Part shown: piece by piece, positions 8,111 to 14,417 of the stretch
How the letters are laid out: the number at the start of each line of letters is the position of its first letter
Numbering within the stretch: the first letter of the stretch is position 1
Assembly (NCBI GenBank): GCA_965602945.1
Contig: CBFDBC010000066.1
Location: 1 to 15,832, forward strand
DNA length: 15,832 bases
Origin: JAUXEH01 sp965602945
GTDB taxonomy: Bacteria; Acidobacteriota; Aminicenantia; Aminicenantales; Aminicenantaceae
Direction of reading: 5' to 3'
Notes under the pieces: generated by a model
Told to the model about the DNA's origin: nothing
Database searches by the model: none
What the model saw: only the letters and a program-made list of their open reading frames with translations
Position numbers and translations under genes: made by a program

Positions 8111-8767
8111 ATGAACAAACACAGAAAATACAGCCTTGCTGTCATACTGCTGCTGGGCGTGGCCTTGGTGCCGTGCATGAAGTCCTCAGCTCAGGAGCAA
8201 TCCGGAGTACTCGAACCCGAGAACTCCAATGAGGCGCGCCTCAACAGGCTGCAGCCCCCCGAGCAGGTTATGGATGCCATCGGTGTCGAAGCCGGCATGG
8301 CGGTGGCAGAGATCGGGGCGGGCCGCGGGCGCTATGTTGTCCAGCTTGCGGTCCGAGTCGGACGCGATGGGAAGGTCTATGCCGAGGACATCAATGCCTC
8401 TTCCCTGAACCATCTCGAGAAACGCTGCGAGCGCTGGGGATTGAAGCATGTGGAGACCATATTGGGGGATGTGACCGATCCCAAGCTCCCCGATGGGGAA
8501 CTGGACCTGATCTTCATCATCTCATCCTATCATCACTTCGACAATCCCGTGGCACTGATGCGCAGCGCCCGCCCCGCGCTCAAACCGGACGGAAGGGTGG
8601 CGATCGGCGAATGGCTGCCCCGGAATGATGGCGGGAGCGAGTACAGGACCCCCGAGAAGATAGAGGCCGAATTGAAGGAGGCAGGTTTCAAGCTGGAGCG
8701 TATCGAGACGTTCCTGCAGAAAAATAACATGAACCTGTATATCTTCAAGTTAGACGACAGTGAGTGA
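8111..8767 (+). CDS. Exported class I SAM-dependent methyltransferase-fold protein
   Basis: A 218-residue protein with a class I (Rossmann) methyltransferase core. SAM-binding motif I is AEIGAGRGRY (66-75), an acidic residue in AEDI (about 92-93) would contact the ribose, GDVTD follows at 119-123, and SSYHHFDNP (138-146) is a motif-IV-like region. The N-terminus is a clear signal peptide (about 1-27: basic start, long Leu/Val core, SSAQ end), which is unexpected because SAM is cytoplasmic. AAAGGAG (8099-8105), 5 bases from ATG 8111, supports the long start; an internal ATG at 8177 would remove the signal but has no Shine-Dalgarno. The substrate cannot be read from the sequence. It is divergent from the permease and convergent with the M14 gene at 8815. 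Confidence 0.85.
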   Translation: MNKHRKYSLAVILLLGVALVPCMKSSAQEQSGVLEPENSNEARLNRLQPPEQVMDAIGVEAGMAVAEIGAGRGRYVVQLAVRVGRDGKVYAEDINASSLNHLEKRCERWGLKHVETILGDVTDPKLPDGELDLIFIISSYHHFDNPVALMRSARPALKPDGRVAIGEWLPRNDGGSEYRTPEKIEAELKEAGFKLERIETFLQKNNMNLYIFKLDDSE

Positions 8768-8814
8768 CAGCTTCGGGTGACGGCCTCTATTTCAGGAGGT
8801 TCGTTCCATCTGTG

Positions 8815-11412
8815 TTAACGCATCAATGCATTGAACAACAGCTTGAAGGTTCCGTGAGCCTGGCTGCGGTGTTGGGCCCGGAATCCGATCAGGATCACTT
8901 CCCCGGTTCCGTGTTTGGCGGACACCATGGCCGCCTTCCCCGACAGGTGTTCCTCACCGATCAGCCACCCGCTCTGCAGGATGTCCCTGTCCACGAAGCG
9001 CACCAGGGTTCGGTAGTCCTCGTTGCGCTGGCCGGGGGTGACCTCGAAAGCCTGGCTGCCGTAGAATACCACACAGCCCGCTCCCGGCATCCCATAAGCC
9101 AGGGGATGGTGGTTTTCGAACTGAACCCGGAGGGTGGAACCGGCACAGTAGAACTCCTGGGGTGGGATGCCATCCAGCACGCTGCGGACGTTCAACCCGA
9201 ACGTATCGATAGCGAAGCTGCTGGCTTCCGCCAAGGCTACCAGGGTTCCGCCTTCCCGGACAAAGGCCTTGAGGGCCTCGGTCCCTTCTTCTCCGATTCC
9301 ACTCCTGTACTGAGGAGGGACCGCGGAGGAGATATACCGCCGGGCATTGGGCGGGATCCGGCCTGTGATCATCCCGGGAGAATCGCTGGGCAGGATGATG
9401 ACGTCGAACTTTTTGATGAGGCCGCCCTTCCGGATCTCCGCGTCCTTGAGTGAGGCGTAGGGAAAGGAGAACTGTTCCAGGGTTAGCCGCGTCCAGCCTT
9501 CATCCATGTTGCCGCCCCAATAGCGCTGATACATGCCGACCCTCATGCGTTTGAGGTTGTGGGTTCCCTTTTCGGGAACATCCCCGATGGTCTTGAAACT
9601 GACCCCGGTTTCCTGTGCGACACCCTTCAGGACCTCCTCAGAGCCGCCTGAGAGGACGAAATCGCCGGGCCTAAGCCCCGGGGACGCCTTGTCGATCCTT
9701 TGGACTCCTACGCCTTTGTCCAGGAGAAGGTTCACCGCCCTGAAACCTGCGTTCTGACGCCCGTCGAGCACATATTGTGATCCGCCTGTATCGACCTTGC
9801 CAGAGACCGCCATCCCATCGGTCAGGATCCGGAACTCACCCTCGACCGGCTCATCGATCGGATCCACCCTCACGCCCATGAACTCGGCCATGGTGTGGGT
9901 GGCCAGGTCATAAGGACGCAGGGGGATGCCGTCCCTGTCCCGTGTCCATTCGTTGTCTGCATAGAAGGTCCGCCCGAGGAGGTTTCGGATGAGCCCCATC
10001 TTGGGCTGGGCCAGTGAAATGAGCACCGAGCCCCGGGGATAGGTCACGCCGCCGGCCGTGAATTCCGCTCGGGCCTGCTGTATCTCGAGCCCGGACTGCA
10101 GCAGCGTATCGACCATCTTGGCCGCGGTCAGCGGATCATGCTGTTGTGTGGGTATGACGTAGGCCTTCGGGCTGCCCTCGGCCCCCCGCTCGGTCTGGCG
10201 CTTGGCTTTCAGATAGGCGTTCCAGAGCACCGTCTCCTTGTTGCGGGCCGCGAGATCCAGCAGGGCCCAGGCCGAGATCTTCTTCTGCTCCACGATGTCC
10301 CGGAGCCTCCACCATCCGCCCGGCCAGGGGTTGGGAAACGTGGATTGGGCTTCATATTCGGGGAACGCCCGGGACCCGCCGCTAAGCTGCTCCGGGTGGA
10401 TGTACAGGGGCGTGGCCAGCTTGGCACTCGCAGACTCGGTCAGCATGCCGGCGATGTTGTGGAAGGGCGTGATCCAGTGCCAGCCGAAGTGTCCCCAGCC
10501 CGGATATTGGGCAGCATTCAGGATGCCGGATTTGCCGTTTTCCTCCAGCTTATAGGCGATGTGCGCGCCATACCAGCTCATCTCTCTCCATACCAGGGGG
10601 TCGGCATAGGGGCGAATGGGATCACAGTAGGGCGGTACATAAAAGCGGGCGCCGTAGCTCCCCATGTGGTGGTGATCGATGTAGGCCTGCGGGGGCCAGT
10701 CGCGATACATGATCTGGGCCGCATACACCGATTCGGCCAGGTTAAGGAAGTCACCGTCCCGGTTGTTGTCATGGCCCGCGTACTTGTGGTAGAGCCAGGG
10801 AAGGCCGGCCCCCTCGAATTCGGTGCCCACGTTTTCCCGGTACCAGTCCGTGACCATGATCTGCCCGTCCGGATTGAAGCTGGGGATCATGCAGAATATC
10901 ACGTTGTCCAGGATGCGCCGTGTTTCTTCGTCCTTTCGAGAAAGCAGGTCATAGGTGAGTTCCACCGCCATCTGGGTTCCCCCGATCTCCGTGGCATGCA
11001 GGCTCATGGATTGACAAATGACGGCTTTCCCCTCCCCGACGTATTTTTTGATCTCCGCCTCGGCGATGCCCCCTGGGTCGCTGATCCGGGTATTTACCTC
11101 CCGCAGGTGTTCCAGGTCCGACATGTTCTTCGGTGAGGTGATGATGACAAAAAGAAAGGGATTCCCCATGGTGGAGGGCCCCATGTCTATTACCTTGATC
11201 GCTGTGCTTTCGCGCTCCATGAGCTTGAAGTAGTCGACGATCCGGTCCCAGCGGGCTATCTTGCGGTCGGCGCCCATCTGGAAGCCGAAAAACTCCTCGG
11301 GCGAGGTTACTGTAGTTTGAGCCGCTGCCGCGGGAGCCAGCAGACCCAGGATCAGCAAACACGCAGCCAAGCGGGATAACAGAACCCGAAGACAACTGTT
11401 GTTAGACATCAT
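8815..11412 (-). CDS. Exported M14 zinc carboxypeptidase with C-terminal amidotransferase-like domain
   Basis: An 865-residue exported enzyme. Residues 1-31 are a signal peptide ending in APAAAAQ. The M14 domain (about 40-345) has a complete-looking active site: HATE at 139-142 (zinc ligands H139 and E142), NPDG at 180-183, NNR at 216-218 (substrate carboxylate binding), a His cluster in IDHHHMG (246-251) for the third ligand, and E326 in MLTES as the catalytic Glu. A middle region (about 415-610) is followed by a class I glutamine-amidotransferase-like fold (about 623-865; DVIILPS at 670, LKAFVREGGTLVAL around 714-727, and a closing segment with GEVILIGF). I see no Cys-His-Glu amidotransferase triad, so that part is likely structural. 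Start ATG 11412 (or 11409) follows GAGGAGGA at 11417-11424. It may trim peptides released by the other exported peptidases. Confidence 0.9.
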   Translation of the reverse strand: MMSNNSCLRVLLSRLAACLLILGLLAPAAAAQTTVTSPEEFFGFQMGADRKIARWDRIVDYFKLMERESTAIKVIDMGPSTMGNPFLFVIITSPKNMSDLEHLREVNTRISDPGGIAEAEIKKYVGEGKAVICQSMSLHATEIGGTQMAVELTYDLLSRKDEETRRILDNVIFCMIPSFNPDGQIMVTDWYRENVGTEFEGAGLPWLYHKYAGHDNNRDGDFLNLAESVYAAQIMYRDWPPQAYIDHHHMGSYGARFYVPPYCDPIRPYADPLVWREMSWYGAHIAYKLEENGKSGILNAAQYPGWGHFGWHWITPFHNIAGMLTESASAKLATPLYIHPEQLSGGSRAFPEYEAQSTFPNPWPGGWWRLRDIVEQKKISAWALLDLAARNKETVLWNAYLKAKRQTERGAEGSPKAYVIPTQQHDPLTAAKMVDTLLQSGLEIQQARAEFTAGGVTYPRGSVLISLAQPKMGLIRNLLGRTFYADNEWTRDRDGIPLRPYDLATHTMAEFMGVRVDPIDEPVEGEFRILTDGMAVSGKVDTGGSQYVLDGRQNAGFRAVNLLLDKGVGVQRIDKASPGLRPGDFVLSGGSEEVLKGVAQETGVSFKTIGDVPEKGTHNLKRMRVGMYQRYWGGNMDEGWTRLTLEQFSFPYASLKDAEIRKGGLIKKFDVIILPSDSPGMITGRIPPNARRYISSAVPPQYRSGIGEEGTEALKAFVREGGTLVALAEASSFAIDTFGLNVRSVLDGIPPQEFYCAGSTLRVQFENHHPLAYGMPGAGCVVFYGSQAFEVTPGQRNEDYRTLVRFVDRDILQSGWLIGEEHLSGKAAMVSAKHGTGEVILIGFRAQHRSQAHGTFKLLFNALMR

Positions 11413-11439
11413 TCTCTCCTCCTCGATCGGACTGCCCCC

Positions 11440-11467
11440 ATTATCTCAAAACAGAACTTCCCGTCAA
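11440..11467 (-). promoter_or_regulatory. Predicted strong promoter of the M14 gene at 8815-11412
   Basis: On the minus strand, TTGACG (11462-11467) and GATAAT (11440-11445) are spaced by 16 bases; both boxes match consensus at 5 of 6 positions. The leader to the ATG at 11412 is about 20 bases and contains the Shine-Dalgarno site. Confidence 0.6.
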
Positions 11468-11558
11468 ACGAAATGATTCCACCTCCTTGCCAAACCTGAA
11501 GAGACGGCATCCGTACTACAAGATCAGACACACTCGGCCCCGGAACAGGAGCACAGAA

Positions 11559-12416
11559 ATGACCAAACCGAAGAACAGAGCGATCCTGGTAACATGCGCG
11601 GCGTTGTTCATTCTGCTTCTGAACGCAGACCTGCATGCATTTCCCCCCCGGCCGGATCCTGCCGCCCGGGAGGAGATCAAGCAGACAATGTTTTCCCGGT
11701 CCCTCCAGGAGGAAAGAACCATCTCCATTTCTCTGCCTGATGCGTATGCGGCAGGGACAGGCAGTTTTCCGGTGCTTTTCGTCCTGGATGCCGAGTCCCG
11801 GAAGGGGTGGGGGGACTCGCTCTCGACCGTCGAGAACCTGCACTCGGCAGGCACCATACCTCAGATGATCGTGGTCGGCGTCTGGAACACGGTGAGGAAC
11901 CGGGACATGATCCCGGCCACCGTGGCCCACCGCCCCGGATCCGGAGGGTCCCGCCAGTTCCTCGATTTCTTGACCGGGGAACTGGCCCCCCACATTCGGA
12001 GAGACTATAAAGCCTCCAACCTCGGCATAATCTACGGAGCTTCGAACGCAGGGCTGTTTGTGGTCTATGCCTTGCTCGAGAGGCCGGAAGCCTTCCGTGC
12101 CTACATCGCCGGCAGCCCGATGATTGGCCACTGCCCGGATTTCATGCAAGAGAAGGCGGAAGGGTTTGTGAGCCGCCCACGGGTCGGTGAGCGCACCCTT
12201 TACATGATCTATGGAGACCAGGATTCAGGAAGGGTCACAGGCTTCGTGCCCGGCTTTCAGAAATTCCTGGAATCGAACGCACCCGAAGGACTTAAATCGA
12301 GGCTTGACATTCTGGCGGGTGAGGGCCATGTCCCGGAGAGCAGCCTGTCCCGGGGTCTGAACTACGTCTTCAATCCGGCAAATAGTCCTCCCGCTTCGGG
12401 GAAAAGACCTCGATGA
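11559..12416 (+). CDS. Exported alpha/beta hydrolase, esterase-D-like
   Basis: A 285-residue exported serine hydrolase related to the esterase D / enterochelin-esterase group. Residues 1-27 form a signal peptide ending in DLHA. The core shows FPVLFVLDAES (about 70-80), the nucleophile elbow YGASNAG (159-165, S162), an acid candidate in YGDQDSG (D220 or D222), and the likely catalytic H257 in GEGHVPE. The elbow has Ala where the family usually has Gly (GxSxA, not GxSxG). The frame opens at 11487, but CAGGAG lies 7 bases before ATG 11559 and the signal peptide begins cleanly there. The last residues (after about 272, Pro/Ser-rich) overlap the antisense cupin gene by 47 bases and probably form a dispensable tail. 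Substrate unknown. Confidence 0.8.
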   Translation: MTKPKNRAILVTCAALFILLLNADLHAFPPRPDPAAREEIKQTMFSRSLQEERTISISLPDAYAAGTGSFPVLFVLDAESRKGWGDSLSTVENLHSAGTIPQMIVVGVWNTVRNRDMIPATVAHRPGSGGSRQFLDFLTGELAPHIRRDYKASNLGIIYGASNAGLFVVYALLERPEAFRAYIAGSPMIGHCPDFMQEKAEGFVSRPRVGERTLYMIYGDQDSGRVTGFVPGFQKFLESNAPEGLKSRLDILAGEGHVPESSLSRGLNYVFNPANSPPASGKRPR

Positions 12417-12696
12417 CCACGGAATCATCCAGTACCTGAACCCCGTGTGGGATGCCTCCGGCTATGTTCCAGGCATCCCCGGTCTCCACTTCGATGGTTT
12501 TACCTGCGACGGAAAACCGCATGTGTCCGGAAACCAGATACCCTGTCTGCTCGTGGGGGTGTGAGTGCTCCGGGACCGTGCTCCCCTTACTCAGCCGGAA
12601 CTCGGCCAGCAGCGTCTTATCCCCGAACGCCAGGGTCTTGAAGCGAACACCTTCCATTGCGTCCCTGTAACCTGATCCGTCTTTTTTATAGAACAT
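12370..12696 (-). CDS. Small cupin-domain protein
   Basis: A 108-residue single-domain cupin. Motif 1 runs from GSTVPEHSHPHEQ (38-50) to G57, with metal ligands H44 and H46 and E49 or Q50. Motif 2 is GDAWNIAGGIPHG (73-85), with ligand H84. The ending VFSPKREDYL resembles the close of small cupins often seen beside sugar- or dioxygenase-type functions. ATG 12696 is preferred to the in-frame ATG at 12732 because AAGGAGG sits about 7 bases upstream of it. No signal peptide, so cytoplasmic; the ligand cannot be told. Its 3' end overlaps the convergent esterase gene; the cupin keeps its conserved C-terminus there, so the esterase tail is the more likely read-through. Confidence 0.85.
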   Translation of the reverse strand: MFYKKDGSGYRDAMEGVRFKTLAFGDKTLLAEFRLSKGSTVPEHSHPHEQTGYLVSGHMRFSVAGKTIEVETGDAWNIAGGIPHGVQVLDDSVVIEVFSPKREDYLPD

Positions 12697-12759
12697 CTCT
12701 GTTCCTCCTTCGTAATTGGAACGACCGTCCATTTCCTTTGTAGCACATATCCTCTGTCC

Positions 12760-12789
12760 TTGAACAGCACAGAACTTCGATGGGATAAA
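12760..12789 (+). promoter_or_regulatory. Tentative pyrE promoter
   Basis: TTGAAC (12760-12765) and GATAAA (12784-12789) are separated by 18 bases; each matches consensus at 4 of 6 positions. It would leave a leader of about 85 bases before pyrE. Confidence 0.28.
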
Positions 12790-12882
12790 GCCATGTGGTC
12801 AAGCGCTATCGAATCCGCTGGAATCTTGAGTGAGACCTGTGGTATCCTGAGGCCTCGAAAAAGTTCAAGGAGGCCATCCCGC

Positions 12883-13464
12883 ATGGGTTTGACACGCGAC
12901 GACATCCTCAAGGTATTCAAGGATACCGGGGCTCTTCTCGACGGACATTTTATCCTCACCTCGGGTCTCCACAGCGGCTCTTATTTCCAGTGCGCCAAAG
13001 TGTTCCAGTATCCCTGGCATGCCGAGACCCTGTGCCGGGAGATCGCAGACCATTTCCGGGACTCTCGGACCGACGTGGTTGTCTCCCCGGCCGTGGGCGG
13101 CATCGTTCTCGGACAGGAGATCGCCCGACTACTGGGGGCTCGATCGATATTCGCGGAGCGGAAGGACGGCCGGATGATTCTCAGGCGCGGGTTCGAGATC
13201 ATAGCCGGGGAGCGCGTGCTTCTGGCCGAGGATGTCACGACCACGGGCGGCTCGGTCCGGGAAGTAAAGCAGGCGGTCGAAGAGGCCGGGGGCGAGGTGC
13301 TGGCCGTTACTGCTGTGGTGGACCGCAGCGGAGGGAAGGCGGAGTTCGGTGTCCCCTACTTCTCTCTCTTCCAGATGGATGTCACCAACCACGACCCCGA
13401 GGACTGCCCCCTCTGCAAGTCTGGAAGCAAGGCTGTCAAACCGGGCAGCCGGAGCCTGAAGTAA
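12883..13464 (+). CDS. pyrE: Orotate phosphoribosyltransferase
   Basis: A 193-residue enzyme that joins orotate to PRPP to make orotidine 5'-phosphate in cytoplasmic de novo pyrimidine synthesis. The PRPP-binding motif VLLAEDVTTTGGS is at residues 112-124; the N-terminal orotate region is GALLDGHFILTSGLHSGSYF (16-35), and the catalytic-loop region is AERKDGRMILRRGFEI (91-106). A C-terminal EDCPLCKSG tail (173-181) matches the extended bacterial PyrE form. The frame stays open upstream to a TTG at 12760, but AAGGAGG (12867-12873) and normal PyrE length select ATG 12883. The gene stands alone, divergent from the cupin gene and convergent (5-base gap) with the ProC-like gene. Confidence 0.93.
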   Translation: MGLTRDDILKVFKDTGALLDGHFILTSGLHSGSYFQCAKVFQYPWHAETLCREIADHFRDSRTDVVVSPAVGGIVLGQEIARLLGARSIFAERKDGRMILRRGFEIIAGERVLLAEDVTTTGGSVREVKQAVEEAGGEVLAVTAVVDRSGGKAEFGVPYFSLFQMDVTNHDPEDCPLCKSGSKAVKPGSRSLK

Positions 13465-13469
13465 GAGGC

Positions 13470-14258
13470 TCAGACGATTTCTGGATAACGCGCGATAACG
13501 GCATCCAGTGCGCTGCGGAACGTCTCAAACGCCCCCGACTCTTCGATCATGCGTAGCGCCATGGCGTTCATGCCTCCGGGAGTGGCCGCCTCTTCAGAAA
13601 GGGCGTTGAGATCTTCACCTGATTCCAGGGGAAGAGCCGACAGAGCCTGGAACAGCCCGGTCGCATAGCCGGCTCCCAGGTCGGGGTCGACACCTCGTGC
13701 GATCAGCCAGCCGGACAGCTGCGCAAGCAGGGAATAATAAGGAGAGATCAATCCGGTAAGGGCCCACAACAGATGCAGCTGCCATTCGTCCGGAGCTGCC
13801 AGGGGCTGACCGAGCATTCCCAGCAGGTTGCTGGCTTCGGCGTCCTCGGGGAAATAGACAATGGGCCCGATGTGATGCGATACGGAGAGGAGCGGGACGG
13901 CACGGAAAATCCTCTCTGCTGGCGCCATGATCTTTTTGAGGTGAGACAGAGTCAGCGTGGGGACAAGGCAGAAAACCGTGTGATGCCGCTCGAACCGCAT
14001 CCCGGTGATGATCTCTTCCGCCGCCTCGGGCAGCAGCGCGGCGAAGACCACATCGCTGCTTTCCAGCACATCCTGGTTGTCGGCTGCCACACGAACTCCG
14101 GTATACCTCGCCGCCAGCCTCTCCGCGCGTCCCCGATTACGCGGTGAAACCACGACCTCCAGGTTTGCGATTCCGGCACGAAACAGGCCTTCCGTCATGG
14201 CAGTATTGATCTTTCCCGTCCCGAGAATCCCGATCCGTTGCTTTTCCATGCGTTTCAT
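13470..14258 (-). CDS. Divergent pyrroline-5-carboxylate-reductase-like NAD(P)-dependent protein
   Basis: A 262-residue soluble protein with the P5C-reductase plan. The dinucleotide motif GILGTGKINTAM (10-21) opens a Rossmann domain (to about 155), followed by an all-helical domain with ATPGGMN (225-231) in place of the usual SPGGTT. Other hallmarks are changed: MPNTP is RAVPLLSV (119-126), and the SGSGPAY loop is replaced by GLISPYYSLL (169-178). True ProC enzymes reduce pyrroline-5-carboxylate to proline; the altered substrate loops suggest a paralogue with a different or lost substrate, so I do not assign proC. ATG 14258 is used; the Shine-Dalgarno is weak (GGGAC close to the ATG), and an ATG three codons downstream is an alternative. 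Confidence 0.78.
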   Translation of the reverse strand: MKRMEKQRIGILGTGKINTAMTEGLFRAGIANLEVVVSPRNRGRAERLAARYTGVRVAADNQDVLESSDVVFAALLPEAAEEIITGMRFERHHTVFCLVPTLTLSHLKKIMAPAERIFRAVPLLSVSHHIGPIVYFPEDAEASNLLGMLGQPLAAPDEWQLHLLWALTGLISPYYSLLAQLSGWLIARGVDPDLGAGYATGLFQALSALPLESGEDLNALSEEAATPGGMNAMALRMIEESGAFETFRSALDAVIARYPEIV

Positions 14259-14271
14259 GTCCCATTCAAGT

Positions 14272-14290
14272 TGTAGGGTAACGTACTACA
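14272..14290. repeat. Short inverted repeat upstream of the ProC-like gene
   Basis: TGTAG (14272-14276) and CTACA (14286-14290) flank a 9-base centre, 14 to 32 bases from the ATG of the ProC-like gene. It could be an operator half-site pair or a chance dyad. Confidence 0.25.
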
Positions 14291-14346
14291 GGAGGAGCTG
14301 TTCTGTAAATGCAAATCTCTCCCGGGCATGGAACACAGTGCCGTGA

Positions 14347-14375
14347 TTGACAGGGAAAACCCCCTGTGCTATATA
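14347..14375 (+). promoter_or_regulatory. Predicted promoter of the Ser/Thr kinase gene, with a dyad in its spacer
   Basis: A perfect TTGACA (14347-14352) is followed after 17 bases by TATATA (14370-14375); TATATG two bases further is an alternative -10. Between the boxes, ACAGGG (14350-14355) and CCCTGT (14362-14367) form a perfect inverted repeat with a 6-base centre, placed where a repressor or a MerR-type spacer-binding activator would act. Expected leader to GTG 14418 is about 35 bases. Confidence 0.6.
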
Positions 14376-14417
14376 TGCAACACCGGCCGGGGCTGGTAAT
14401 CAAACAGGGTATTTGAC

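Noticed and set aside
8768..8814. Possible terminator between the convergent methyltransferase and M14 genes
   Set aside because: The best pairing (CCTC with GAGG) is too short and lacks a T tract.
10138..11136. Plus-strand open frame (332 codons) opposite the M14 gene at 8815-11412
   Set aside because: Antisense to the catalytic domain of a well-supported enzyme, low-complexity composition and no Shine-Dalgarno.
11487..11558. Upstream start of the esterase gene
   Set aside because: The 24 added residues are basic and would precede the signal peptide; the Shine-Dalgarno fits ATG 11559.
12760..12882. N-terminal extension of pyrE from a TTG start
   Set aside because: The extra 41 residues do not resemble PyrE, and AAGGAGG directly precedes ATG 12883.
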